A DNA stretch of 64,000 nucleotides from an uncultured Alteromonadaceae bacterium (GCA_947503265.1 CANNDC010000004.1:186001-250000); one strand, 5' to 3'. Positions 49,415-58,427 are shown, counted from the first letter of the stretch. Numbers and translations: made by a program. Notes: generated by a model not told the origin, from the sequence alone.

Positions 49415-50491
49415 ATGAAATACAAATATCTTATAAGTGCCCTTGGTTTGGCATTTAGTCTAAACACACAAGCATCGTTAGTTGATTTAAGCGGTCAGGG
49501 TTATGTAACGTATGGAGATTTTAATTCATATTCGTTGCCAATTGCAGGCTTAGATGTAGCCTCTCCTCCGGGCATTATTAAAGACTTGATAGTTGTTGCA
49601 ACAGGCTCTAATGGGGGCCCTGTTACGACCAATTTTGCTGGGATGGATAATGCTTATGCAACGCCATCAGGTGTAAGCGGTTCAAATTATTTCGATACGA
49701 GTCAAGCGAGTGACCCTGATCCAGATGAGATAAGTAGCTTTTTTGGTGATCAAGAAACTACTTGGGATACGTCACTAGCAGCTCTTCAAAGTTTTTTAAA
49801 CGGCGAAGACATGGTTTTCTTTTTCAATAACAATAATTTGAATGGCGCAAATTTGCAGAGTTTAGCGGCATGGGCGCAAGTAGAAGTGCGAGATGCTATG
49901 GGAGATAGACTTGGCATTTTCGATTTTACAAATAACGGTGGTGCGTATGCTTTGGTAAGTGAAGGCGGAGGGGGAACTTTCGCCGGTGATCCCACTGCCT
50001 ATACTTCAACTGGTTCAGGTCCTTTAATTGGAGATAATGCTGGGACAGATTACGTGTTAGCGGGAGGACCTATCTGTATTGATACCGATACTACACCACC
50101 TACACCAGTTTCTTGCAGTAACCCTGATAGTGACGAGGGACCAATCAATCATAATTTAGGTGCGGATGATGCCGCATATGCGGTCGTTGCACCTGAATTA
50201 AATATGCTCCTGAAAGACCTGTTTGACAGCGGGGCCGATATTTCGGACTACACAATGAGTATTGAGCTTCATTTAGGGTGTGATCCATTATTTGGAGGAA
50301 GTGCAAACGATGAAATATGCACAGGGGAATTAAGTGGATTTGGTAAAAACATTAATAATGGCTATGAGCAGTTATTTATAGGCACTGGAATCTTGGACCC
50401 AAGTACACCACCGCCACCAACTCCAATGCCAAATCCGAGCATATTGTTTTTGATGGCAACGGGTATTTTGTTACTGAGACGTCGCAAATAA
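49415..50491 (+). CDS. Secreted protein with PEP-CTERM-like sorting tail
   Basis: A 358-residue exported protein with an N-terminal signal peptide (cleaved near residue 20, NTQAS) and a tripartite C-terminal signal: proline-rich TPMPNPS, a hydrophobic helix ILFLMATGILLL and a basic RRRK end (last ~25 residues). This is PEP-CTERM-like but lacks the usual Glu of PEP. The core is acidic, Gly/Asn/Asp-rich and contains two disulfide-prone cysteine pairs (CIDTDTTPPTPVSC and CDPLFGGSANDEIC). It is likely cell-surface or matrix associated. Function unknown; no exosortase in the window. Confidence 0.72.
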   Translation: MKYKYLISALGLAFSLNTQASLVDLSGQGYVTYGDFNSYSLPIAGLDVASPPGIIKDLIVVATGSNGGPVTTNFAGMDNAYATPSGVSGSNYFDTSQASDPDPDEISSFFGDQETTWDTSLAALQSFLNGEDMVFFFNNNNLNGANLQSLAAWAQVEVRDAMGDRLGIFDFTNNGGAYALVSEGGGGTFAGDPTAYTSTGSGPLIGDNAGTDYVLAGGPICIDTDTTPPTPVSCSNPDSDEGPINHNLGADDAAYAVVAPELNMLLKDLFDSGADISDYTMSIELHLGCDPLFGGSANDEICTGELSGFGKNINNGYEQLFIGTGILDPSTPPPPTPMPNPSILFLMATGILLLRRRK

Positions 50492-50528
50492 TAAATAATT
50501 ATTAAGATAAGCCATCAGGATGAGGTGA

Positions 50529-50567
50529 CCCTCAATAGTTGGATATTCCAATTATTGGGGGCTTTTT
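50529..50567 (+). terminator. Intrinsic terminator of the PEP-CTERM-like gene
   Basis: A 14-bp stem (CCCTCAATAGTTGG with CCAATTATTGGGGG, two G-T pairs), five-base loop and then CTTTTT. It lies 38 bp after the stop codon. Confidence 0.9.
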
Positions 50568-50599
50568 ATGATCAAACGCTCATGAGGTGGAATAACAAC

Positions 50600-50672
50600 T
50601 CATTGGATTTCAGTTTCTAGTTGATTTACCATTTTTAACCCAATCTTCTTAGACTCAACTTTACGCAGTTTT
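50600..50672 (-). pseudogene. Relic of a sulfatase 3' end
   Basis: On the minus strand this stretch reads LRKVESKKIGLKMVNQLE then TEIQ and a stop. It is homologous to the C-terminal RKIALKMANQLESELKRVD of the intact sulfatase at 51662, and the DNA over 56 bases is about 75-80% identical (compare 51715-51770). The upstream coding sequence is missing, so this is a decayed tail of a paralogous sulfatase gene. The remainder of the 50568-50991 gap has no gene. Confidence 0.72.
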
Positions 50673-50854
50673 TTACTGTGATTGCATCAGCCAGTTACCT
50701 TAGAACAGAGATAGAAGCCTCACAACAGCTGTTTAGCAATACTTGCTTTAAAAAGGAAAGAAAACATTCTAAAGTCATAAATTGAGACTGCCAGCTTTAT
50801 TATGCAATGAACATGAGTTGGGCTTAACGGCTAGCCTAGGCAAGTCTTCAATAA

Positions 50855-50889
50855 TGATATAATCGCCGGCAACTATGGCGTTTATATCA
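50855..50889. other. 13-bp stem hairpin in the gap upstream of chaC end
   Basis: TGATATAATCGCC and GGCGTTTATATCA form a stem with one mismatch and a nine-base loop. No T-tract follows, so it is not a clear terminator. It lies 100 bp past the stop of the ChaC-like gene on the minus strand. Confidence 0.4.
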
Positions 50890-50991
50890 TCAATCAATTA
50901 TTGACTCACATAGCAATAAAACATTCATCGGCTTAAGATTGACCAGTGCACGTAAAATCTCAAATAGACTCAGAGCTAGTACAGTAAAATT

Positions 50992-51591
50992 TTAAGTTTC
51001 CTGCGCTTTGAATTCTTTTAGATAACTGTCAATTGCAAACACATGCTCATCAATTTCACCTAACGCTCTTAACGCATCAGCCAATTGAAATACATAATCT
51101 CGATTATGCCCGCTAGGGCCAGAGCTTTGATGAATATGCTTAGCTATTTGTTTAATTGACGCAGGCCCCAAAAAAGCAGCATTGTCCTTTGGAGCGATGT
51201 AAACCAGACCTTTCTTGGCCCCTTTGTCAGTCAAACTGGGAGCAACATTAAAAACTACATCGACATCATAACGTAGATAACCGTTTTTTTCGCGATGATC
51301 CAAATGATCAAAAACCTCTGGGTTTACTTTGTAGGCTATACCAGCGCAATGATCATTATTCGAGCGAACTAAGGTAACAACTCTCCCCGGTTTTTCTGGG
51401 GTGCCGCGATGATCATGACTGCCTTGCCAGAAGCGCCGTTTCCAGCCAATTATAGTGGCCGGTGCTTTTTCAATATAAGGGAAGTCCACTTTATAAATTA
51501 ACGAGCCATAACCAAAAACCCAGATCTCTTTTCGGTTAAGCAAATACTGGCGATCCTTATTTTGGCTTGTGGTATCGAACGACATGGTCAA
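50992..51591 (-). CDS. chaC: ChaC-like glutathione-specific gamma-glutamylcyclotransferase
   Basis: A 199-residue protein of the ChaC family, which cleaves glutathione into 5-oxoproline and Cys-Gly. The GGCT fold signature VFGYGSLIYKVDF (about residue 30) gives the substrate-binding loop, and EKNGYLRYDV carries the catalytic Glu of the family. RFWQGSHDHRGTPEKPGRV is also ChaC-typical. It is read as a single gene, ending opposite a gene-poor gap, with the sulfatase gene upstream on the same strand but separated by a terminator. Confidence 0.85.
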   Translation of the reverse strand: MTMSFDTTSQNKDRQYLLNRKEIWVFGYGSLIYKVDFPYIEKAPATIIGWKRRFWQGSHDHRGTPEKPGRVVTLVRSNNDHCAGIAYKVNPEVFDHLDHREKNGYLRYDVDVVFNVAPSLTDKGAKKGLVYIAPKDNAAFLGPASIKQIAKHIHQSSGPSGHNRDYVFQLADALRALGEIDEHVFAIDSYLKEFKAQET

Positions 51592-51614
51592 TGATCCTAA
51601 CTTGTTTTGCCCAG

Positions 51615-51644
51615 AAAAAAGCCATCCGTTAATGGATGGCTTTG
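51615..51644 (-). terminator. Intrinsic terminator of the first sulfatase gene
   Basis: Stem AAGCCATCC/GGATGGCTT with six-base GTTAAT loop; on the minus strand a TTTTTT run follows. It lies 18 bp after the sulfatase stop. Confidence 0.9.
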
Positions 51645-51661
51645 TTACGTTAAGCGTTAAA

Positions 51662-53200
51662 TTACTTTAAATAAATTTGTTTTTGAAAATTCAAACGTTC
51701 ATGTGAAGGATCATCAACTCGTTTGAGTTCGGATTCCAGTTGATTAGCCATTTTTAAAGCAATCTTTCGATAGGCAGGATCCATTGCCAAGTTATTTAAC
51801 TCTAATGGATCATTGTTCAAGTCATACAATTCATCAGTTTCGTCACTTGGATACCAAACAAATTTGAAATCTTTATCTCTAATTGCACGCACACCAAACC
51901 AAGCACCGTTGTACCATTCGTAGGCATACAGAGAGAAATCTTCCTCGTCAGAGATAGCGGAATCACCTTGTTCCATCAAAGGAGCAAGAGAGCGTCCGTC
52001 AACATCACCATCATCAGGTAACGACATCCATTCCGCTAAAGTAGGGGCAACATCGATTAGTGATACGTGACGATCAATGGTTTTTGGCGCTAGTTTAGGG
52101 TTTTTAACCAATAAAGGTATTCGCATCAACTCATCATACGCATATGGGCCTTTATCATATAAAGTGTGTTCGCCAATCATACTGCCTTGGTCACCCACAA
52201 AAACGATATGCAAATCATCGTACATGCCGACTTCTTTCGCCGTCGCTATAATTTCGCCTACTGCGCGGTCAACCATAGCAATTGCACCATAGTAATAAGC
52301 TTTAGATTTTCGCCAGTCCAATTCGGACATATGGCTAACATCATGCCAAGGCCACCAAATGCCATCTTGAGCCATGGGTTTCTTCACTCGCTTGGCATTG
52401 AAATTACCGGGCATTTCAATCGTTTCAGGATCAAACATACTTGCATAAGGCTCAGGGACGCGGTAGGTGGGATGCGGCTGGTTAAAACTAATAACGCCAA
52501 AGAACGGACGTTCATCTTTAGCTGCTTCACGAAGCATCTTTTGACCGTTTCGTACTTTTTGAGCGGCTTCTGTATCTTCGTATGTGCCTGACAATGTCTG
52601 GTAATATTGATGCTTCTCACCATTTGCATCAAGCTCACCTGCATGATAACGCGCTATGCCTTGCTCTCTATCTCGAGGAACTCTTGGCTTTAGTTTTTTC
52701 GCAACAGTTTCAGATTTTCCTGTAACAAATTCTGCGCCACGTAATCTTGGGCCTTGAGCGCCTATGTGCCATTTTCCGACATAACCTACCATGTAGCCTG
52801 CATCGGAAGCACGTTTGATTAGCCCACCTTCATTCAGTGACAAAGCATGCACTCTAGAGTGGTAGAGCTCGACATTATCGTCTAAACCTGTTTTGTGTCC
52901 CCAACGGCCCGTGAAAAATGCAGCGCGAGATGGAGAGCACAAGCCAGTTGTCGACATTGCGTAATTAAATCGTGTGGATTGGCTAGCGAGTTCATCAATG
53001 TTCGGTGTATTGACCGGACCATCTCGATAAGAAAAGGTGTCAAAGCGCATATCATCGAACATCAAAATTAGTACATTTGGCTTTTTAGTGGTTTCTTTGC
53101 CAGCCAGATCTACTTTAGAAGTATTCATTGCTGAACAAGAAAGCAATGAAAAAAGCGCTAAACCGCTTATTGTGGCTTTTATCGGTGTAAATAAGTTCAT
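51662..53200 (-). CDS. Exported sulfatase lipoprotein (CxPxR type)
   Basis: A 512-residue family S1 sulfatase. The signal peptide ends LFSLLSCSA, giving a probable lipidated Cys22. The core has the Ca-binding Asp pair FDDMR at 49-50, the formylglycine motif LCSPSRAAFFTGR with Cys88, and the family GYVGKWHIG and VFVGDQGSMIGEHTLYDKG blocks. It requires a formylglycine-generating enzyme, not in the window. It is 29 bp after the second sulfatase, so they form one operon. Substrate is unknown; marine polysaccharide sulfate esters are the natural guess. Confidence 0.9.
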   Translation of the reverse strand: MNLFTPIKATISGLALFSLLSCSAMNTSKVDLAGKETTKKPNVLILMFDDMRFDTFSYRDGPVNTPNIDELASQSTRFNYAMSTTGLCSPSRAAFFTGRWGHKTGLDDNVELYHSRVHALSLNEGGLIKRASDAGYMVGYVGKWHIGAQGPRLRGAEFVTGKSETVAKKLKPRVPRDREQGIARYHAGELDANGEKHQYYQTLSGTYEDTEAAQKVRNGQKMLREAAKDERPFFGVISFNQPHPTYRVPEPYASMFDPETIEMPGNFNAKRVKKPMAQDGIWWPWHDVSHMSELDWRKSKAYYYGAIAMVDRAVGEIIATAKEVGMYDDLHIVFVGDQGSMIGEHTLYDKGPYAYDELMRIPLLVKNPKLAPKTIDRHVSLIDVAPTLAEWMSLPDDGDVDGRSLAPLMEQGDSAISDEEDFSLYAYEWYNGAWFGVRAIRDKDFKFVWYPSDETDELYDLNNDPLELNNLAMDPAYRKIALKMANQLESELKRVDDPSHERLNFQKQIYLK

Positions 53201-53228
53201 GATTGATTAACTCTTAAAAGTAAGGTCA

Positions 53229-55079
53229 TTAGAGATCCAGTCTCACTACATCAACGAAATGTGGACCAACCGGTAAACGTTGATCTTTGATATACGCATG
53301 GAAATTACCTTGGCCAGCAGGCAATGAAACATTTTTAAATGTGACTTTCTTTTGGCCTTGCTTAACTTTTTTAGACACATATACTTCGCCGTATTTGAGA
53401 TAAGCCACTGCGTCATCTGATAATTCAGGTAGGTCATAACTTACATTATAACGACCTTTTTCAGTGCGAACTTGCCAATAGCCCAGTTGATTGTCTTCTA
53501 TTACTCGAGGTCCACCATAATCGAATCGAGAAATAACTCTTGGTCCGCCCCAATCAAATCGAGATAGACTGACACTCGGTTGTGCTGGATGTCCAAGTGA
53601 AATTAGCTCGATTCCGGCTGCAGCACGCTCTTCCGTTACTTCGTCAAACCAGTTTTCATAGCGAATCAGCATTTCATCAACAATTTCAGGGTGTTTACTC
53701 GCGAGATTCACGCGTTCGCTGGGATCATTTTCCATATCAAACAATTCAAGATTTTTAAGGACACTATTTAGAACTGTATCTGTTGGCTGATGGACAATGC
53801 CATGGGGGAAAGGGTGGGGACTGACCAACTTATATTTCGGGGTTCTTAATGTGAAGTGCATATATTTGAACGGAGTAGGGCCATAGTGCAATTGAACGAA
53901 ATAATCGCGGTTTTCTAACCCTGTATCATCACCTTTAGTCCAAAGGGGAAGTAGAGACTGGCCGTCAAGATGAATATCTTTTGGAGGCGCAACCTTTGCT
54001 GCATCCAATAGAGTAGGAAAAAGGTCCATAATAATGCCCATATCACTGGACTGAGTTTTAGCATCAATTTTTCCAGGCCACTTTACAAAGAAGGGAACGC
54101 GAATACCTGAATCATAAACACTAGTTTTCGTTCCTCTTAAGTTCGCTACCCAACGACCTGGATACGAGTCATTTTTGGTCCTTCTGTGTCTTGGACCGTT
54201 GTCGGATGTGAATATCACGATGGTGTTTTCTTCTAAACCTAACTCTTTTAGCTTATCTAATACACGACCTACGTTGTAATCAATGCTGGAAATCATACCG
54301 TAAACCAAGGCATTGTCTTCATGTAAGCCCATTTTACGGAATGGTTCAGCAAGTTCGTCTGGCACCTGTAAAGGCAAATGTGGCAAATTGGTTGCCAAAT
54401 ACGTGAGGAAAGGTTTATCACTTTTTTCTGCGATAAAATCCATTGCAGCATCAGTAAAAATATCATCTACATAGCCTTTATACTTTTTTGATGTGTCGTT
54501 ATGTTCAAGAATGGGATCAAAATAGGTGTTTCCTGCCGGACCAGCTGCTTGGCCTACACCGCCACCTTTATGCACTAATGCTTCTTGGAAACCTTGATCC
54601 GTCGGGCGCATAGGGTGGTTATCGCCTAAGTGCCATTTGCCAAATATACCCGTGCGATAGCCCGCTTTACCAAGTACTTCAGCTAACGTGGTTTCTTCAC
54701 CCCGCATAAAGTGATCAACTTGGGTCACCGCTGTTACGCCTGTTCGATAAGGGTAGCGACCAGTCATCAATCCTGCACGTGTCGCTGAGCAATTTGGATA
54801 AGTCATGAAATGAGTCATTTCCAACCCTTCAGTAGCAATACGCTCTATATTTGGCGTTTTTAAATGAGGGTTGTTGTGCATACCAATATCACCATAACCC
54901 TGATCATCCGTCATCATAATAACGATGTTGGGTCTTTCATCAGCGTGAGCATAGGTGATGAAAAGTATCAAACTTAGTAGAGCGATTTTAATGAGAAGTG
55001 AAGCACTGATAAATCGTTTCATAGTCATAGTTTCTTCATTGTTAAATAAAGGTGAATTTAATGTATCAATAAGGCTCAA
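53229..55079 (-). CDS. Secreted arylsulfatase (CxAxR type) with internal 11-residue duplication
   Basis: A 616-residue sulfatase. A signal peptide (KRFISASLLIKIALLSLILF) is preceded by up to 19 residues; the ATGs at 55028 or 55022 are more natural starts. The core begins RPNIVIMMTDDQGYGDIGMH, has the formylglycine motif PNCSATRAGLMTGR (Cys97) and GIFGKWHLGD, and ends after a beta-rich C-terminal extension (residues about 530-616). Residues 506-527 are two near-identical 11-residue units, SRFDWGGPRVI and SRFDYGGPRVI, encoded by a 33-bp tandem duplication at about 53500-53564. It is divergent from the dehydratase operon. Confidence 0.9.
   Translation of the reverse strand: MSLIDTLNSPLFNNEETMTMKRFISASLLIKIALLSLILFITYAHADERPNIVIMMTDDQGYGDIGMHNNPHLKTPNIERIATEGLEMTHFMTYPNCSATRAGLMTGRYPYRTGVTAVTQVDHFMRGEETTLAEVLGKAGYRTGIFGKWHLGDNHPMRPTDQGFQEALVHKGGGVGQAAGPAGNTYFDPILEHNDTSKKYKGYVDDIFTDAAMDFIAEKSDKPFLTYLATNLPHLPLQVPDELAEPFRKMGLHEDNALVYGMISSIDYNVGRVLDKLKELGLEENTIVIFTSDNGPRHRRTKNDSYPGRWVANLRGTKTSVYDSGIRVPFFVKWPGKIDAKTQSSDMGIIMDLFPTLLDAAKVAPPKDIHLDGQSLLPLWTKGDDTGLENRDYFVQLHYGPTPFKYMHFTLRTPKYKLVSPHPFPHGIVHQPTDTVLNSVLKNLELFDMENDPSERVNLASKHPEIVDEMLIRYENWFDEVTEERAAAGIELISLGHPAQPSVSLSRFDWGGPRVISRFDYGGPRVIEDNQLGYWQVRTEKGRYNVSYDLPELSDDAVAYLKYGEVYVSKKVKQGQKKVTFKNVSLPAGQGNFHAYIKDQRLPVGPHFVDVVRLDL
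53500..53564 (-). repeat. 33-bp tandem duplication inside the arylsulfatase gene
   Basis: Two units of 33 bp, aligned about 80% at the DNA level, encode SRFDWGGPRVI and SRFDYGGPRVI (residues 506-516 and 517-527). The period is a multiple of three, so the reading frame is kept. The synonymous differences between the units show that the duplication is not very recent. Confidence 0.85.
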
Positions 55080-55211
55080 TTAAACCATATTTAAACATCA
55101 TACTAATACAAATATAACTCGTTTGAAAGATTACACATAATTAATATTGGTATTTCACATAATATTTGTATATTCTGTGTGAATATTGTTAATAGAATGA
55201 ACTGAAGAATA
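55080..55211. promoter_or_regulatory. Divergent promoter region of sulfatase and dehydratase operons
   Basis: A 132-bp AT-rich spacer. It holds the inverted repeat TTCACA (55154-55159) and TGTGAA (55178-55183), and three AATATT blocks 18-21 bp apart, plausible binding sites for the GntR-type regulator encoded downstream. A TAGAAT hexamer at 55193-55198 could serve as -10 for the dehydratase operon but would leave a very short leader. The operator is inferred. Confidence 0.4.
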
Positions 55212-56366
55212 ATGAAAATTACTAATGTCAAAGCATATGGGTTCTGGGCAGGCTTTAGAAACGTTTGTTTAGTGAAAGTAGAAACAGACTCAGGCATTTA
55301 CGGCTGGGGTGAATCTGGTTTATCAGGTCGAGAAAAAGCGGTAATGGGAGCGGTCGAGCATTTTCAGGAGTTTCTAATTGGAAAAGATCCCACTCAAATT
55401 GGTGCTTTGTGGCAAGAAATGTATCGTAGCCAGTATTTCGAAGGTGGCAGAGTTTTAGCTGCAGCTATCGCGGCCATTGACATTGCTTTGCACGATCTCG
55501 TTGCTAAATCATTAAACATTCCTGTATATCAGCTATTGGGTGGTAAACAGCGAAACGAAATTCCTCTATTTGCGACCAGTATCAAACCTTTAGGTGAAGA
55601 ATTAATAGAAGATCTAGTCAATCTGAAGTCTCAGGGTTGGACAGTCCTCAGAACTACAACTGGCGTACATGGTGAAGCAGACAAACCAACTATTTTTGAA
55701 CCGCGTGAATCTATTGCACTCGCTGCTAAATGGATGACCATAGCGCGTCAGGAATTAGGCCCAGAGGTAACGCTTGGGATCGACTATCACCACAGATTAT
55801 CTGTTGCTGAAACAGTTTCATTTATTAATAGAATGCCGAAAGGAACGTTAGACTTTATAGAAGAGCCAATTCGTGATGAGTCTCCAGCAGCGTATCAAAC
55901 GTTACGACAAATGATTGATACTCCTTTTGCAATTGGCGAAGAATTCACTAGTAAATGGGATTTTGCCCCATACACAGAAAGTGCGCTAACAAGTTTTGGC
56001 CGGGTTGATATCTGCAATGCAGGTGGGTTAACTGAGTCAATGAAAATCGCAGCTATGTGCGAGCTACATTATATTGACATGATGCCTCATAACCCGCTTA
56101 GCCCCCTATGTACAGCGGCATCAGTACATTATTGCGCTGCAATCAATAACTTCGCTTGGTTGGAGTTGCCTCCTTATGACGGGTCTATGGAAGATTACGA
56201 TAAATATTTCGTTGATCGTCCTTTGGTCGAAGGCAATGTTTTAAAAGTGAAAGACAGTCCAGGTCTTGGTGTCGATGTAAATGAAGAGCTTATACAAAAT
56301 TTGTCGTTTAAATATTGGGAAGCTCCTCGCTTGTGTAAACAAGACGGATCCTATACCAACTGGTAA
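55212..56366 (+). CDS. Enolase-superfamily sugar-acid dehydratase, galactonate dehydratase-like
   Basis: A 384-residue mandelate-racemase/muconate-lactonizing enzyme with N-terminal capping domain and TIM barrel. Metal ligands are Asp191 (GIDYHH), Glu217 (FIEEP) and Glu243 (GEEF); His193 and His293 (MPHNPLSP) are the likely catalytic histidines as in D-galactonate dehydratase. The usual KxN of the second barrel strand is replaced by RTTTG (residues 147-151), so the substrate may differ. The C-terminus PGLGVDVNEELIQ is galactonate dehydratase-like. It heads an operon with an MFS transporter and a GntR regulator. Confidence 0.85.
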   Translation: MKITNVKAYGFWAGFRNVCLVKVETDSGIYGWGESGLSGREKAVMGAVEHFQEFLIGKDPTQIGALWQEMYRSQYFEGGRVLAAAIAAIDIALHDLVAKSLNIPVYQLLGGKQRNEIPLFATSIKPLGEELIEDLVNLKSQGWTVLRTTTGVHGEADKPTIFEPRESIALAAKWMTIARQELGPEVTLGIDYHHRLSVAETVSFINRMPKGTLDFIEEPIRDESPAAYQTLRQMIDTPFAIGEEFTSKWDFAPYTESALTSFGRVDICNAGGLTESMKIAAMCELHYIDMMPHNPLSPLCTAASVHYCAAINNFAWLELPPYDGSMEDYDKYFVDRPLVEGNVLKVKDSPGLGVDVNEELIQNLSFKYWEAPRLCKQDGSYTNW

Positions 56367-56394
56367 ATCTCAATAAAAGGTAAAAAGAAAATTT

Positions 56395-57732
56395 ATGGCC
56401 ACTCAATCAAATTTACCCCCTGTTGGGGCAGACAGCGCGGCAGAGCCAACAACTCGTAAACGTTTTCACATTCTGTTGTTAATCTTTATGACAGTGGTGA
56501 TTAATTACATGGATCGCACTAATATATCCGTGGCGGCTTCGGCTCTTTCGGAGGAGCTGGCTTTGACTTCCGTTCAAATGGGGTTGATATTTTCTGCGTT
56601 TGGGTGGACCTATTCGATATTACAAATTCCTGGTGGTATTACAGTGGATTTAGTAAAAGCAAGAGTATTGTATCCATTCATCTTAACTGCTTGGTCCTTG
56701 GCAACTTTGGTTCAAGGGTTTGTGTCCTCATTCGCAGCGCTAGTAGGGTGTCGAATGGCAATAGGGGTATTTGAAGCTCCATCTTACCCTTGTAATAATA
56801 AAATTGTGACTTCATGGTTTCCTGAAAATGAACGAGCTTCCGCTATCGCGGTATACACGTCAGGACAATTTATAGGTCTAGCTTTTTTGATGCCAGTGTT
56901 GGTTGTGATTCAAAATTATTTTGGCTGGAGAGGTCTATTCATCATCTCAGGCATTATCGGTATTGTATGGGCTATTATTTGGTATGCCTTTTACAGAGAT
57001 CCACAAGATCACCCAAGTATTAGTAAAAAAGAATTGGATTTAATCACTGCAAATACAGCGAGCGATGATCCTCAACAGAAGAAAGACGACGATAACAAAG
57101 TGACATTCAATGCGGCGAATCTTAAAATTGCTTTTGGTCATAAAAAGCTATGGGGAATCTACATAGGTCAATTCTGCTTAGGCGGTGCTTTGATATTCTT
57201 CTTAACATGGTTTCCAACCTATTTAGTTGAATATCGCGGGCTAGATTTTATTAAGTCAGGTTTCCTCGCTTCTGTGCCATTTTTAGCCGCATTTTTCGGT
57301 GTCTTAGCATCTGGATTTACCTCTGATTTTCTTGTTCGCAAAGGTTATTCAAAAGAGTTTTCTAGAAAGGCTCCGATTATCACCGGCTTAATTTTGACAA
57401 TGAGTATTGTCGGTGCCAATTATACAGATGATACTTTCTGGATTATTACATTCCTATCTATTGCGTTTTTTGGCAATGGTTTGTCTTCTATTGCTTGGGT
57501 TTTTGTGTCGCTTATCGCTCCTAAAAATTTGGTTGGTTTGGTCGGAGGCTGTTTTAATTTTATTGGAGGTCTATCTGCCGTAATCGTGCCAATAGTGATA
57601 GGATTGCTAGTGGAAGGCGGAGATTTTAAACCTGCGCTAATGTTTATTGCTTCTTTAGCCTTTGTGGGGTGTTGCTCTTACCTATTTTTAGTCGGTAAAG
57701 TGGAACAAATCCAAGTTAAGGAAACAAATTAA
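56395..57732 (+). CDS. MFS transporter, anion:cation symporter family
   Basis: A 445-residue 12-helix transporter. The N-terminal helix pair and VINYMDRTNISVAASAL, GLIFSAFGWTYSILQIPGG and the Arg-containing GCRMAIGVFEAPSYPCNNK loop are typical of the ACS subfamily, whose members carry sugar acids such as galactonate or glucarate. It follows the dehydratase by 28 bases (ATAAAAGGTAAAAAGAAA before the ATG). Substrate is inferred from the neighbour; a desulfated or sulfated sugar acid is possible. Confidence 0.88.
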   Translation: MATQSNLPPVGADSAAEPTTRKRFHILLLIFMTVVINYMDRTNISVAASALSEELALTSVQMGLIFSAFGWTYSILQIPGGITVDLVKARVLYPFILTAWSLATLVQGFVSSFAALVGCRMAIGVFEAPSYPCNNKIVTSWFPENERASAIAVYTSGQFIGLAFLMPVLVVIQNYFGWRGLFIISGIIGIVWAIIWYAFYRDPQDHPSISKKELDLITANTASDDPQQKKDDDNKVTFNAANLKIAFGHKKLWGIYIGQFCLGGALIFFLTWFPTYLVEYRGLDFIKSGFLASVPFLAAFFGVLASGFTSDFLVRKGYSKEFSRKAPIITGLILTMSIVGANYTDDTFWIITFLSIAFFGNGLSSIAWVFVSLIAPKNLVGLVGGCFNFIGGLSAVIVPIVIGLLVEGGDFKPALMFIASLAFVGCCSYLFLVGKVEQIQVKETN

Positions 57733-57752
57733 ATCAACTTTGGTTTTACTGA

Positions 57753-58427
57753 ATGTCATATGTAGAAGAACAATCCGTGATCTCTCCTCTCATAAACGAG
57801 GAGAGTACAATTTATGCTTACATATTGAATGATATCGCTAATGCGGTTTTTGTAAGTGGTGATAGATTAGTTACAACCAAACTAGCAGAGAAGTACCAAA
57901 CCAGTATAAACCCTGTTCGAGAGGCGCTAAAACAATTGCAAGGTGAGGGTTTTGTTACTGTTTCACCCAACAGCGGAGCGCGTGTTTCCATATTCGAATA
58001 CAACACATTACGAGATGTGTTCGAAATTTTGCAGCTTCTAGAACCCTATTTAATGGAGTGGTTCGTGGAAGAGCATTTGCTGGAAGACCGCCTTGAGTTG
58101 AAAGCACTGCTCACCAAGATGGAAACGGCGACTGATTTGGAATACCGTAATTTAGACACTCAATTTCATTGGTTAACTTACAAAAATCACTACAATCAAA
58201 AAGCGGTCGACTTGTGGCGTCGAAATCGACTTATCCTGTTAGCGATGCAAGCAAATGTGAAACTTAATACTACTCGTATAAAGCAGAGCATTGAAGAGCA
58301 CAGAGAAATTATTCACGCATTGGAAGAACGTGATGTCACGGCTGTCCTCGGCGTGATGGCAAGACATATTGGTAATAGCGGTAAGTATTGGTCGAGATAT
58401 CTGAGTGTTAGCAATCGCATTAGTTAA
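57753..58427 (+). CDS. GntR/FadR-family transcriptional regulator
   Basis: A 224-residue regulator with an N-terminal winged helix (about residues 20-85; TTKLAEKYQTSINPVREALKQL is the recognition region and GFVTVSPNSGARV the wing) and a helical FCD ligand domain (about 95-215; metal-binding His in DTQFHWLTY and EEHREIIHALEERD). FadR-type regulators often respond to sugar acids. It lies 20 bases after the MFS gene and probably represses this operon. guaD is convergent downstream. Confidence 0.9.
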   Translation: MSYVEEQSVISPLINEESTIYAYILNDIANAVFVSGDRLVTTKLAEKYQTSINPVREALKQLQGEGFVTVSPNSGARVSIFEYNTLRDVFEILQLLEPYLMEWFVEEHLLEDRLELKALLTKMETATDLEYRNLDTQFHWLTYKNHYNQKAVDLWRRNRLILLAMQANVKLNTTRIKQSIEEHREIIHALEERDVTAVLGVMARHIGNSGKYWSRYLSVSNRIS

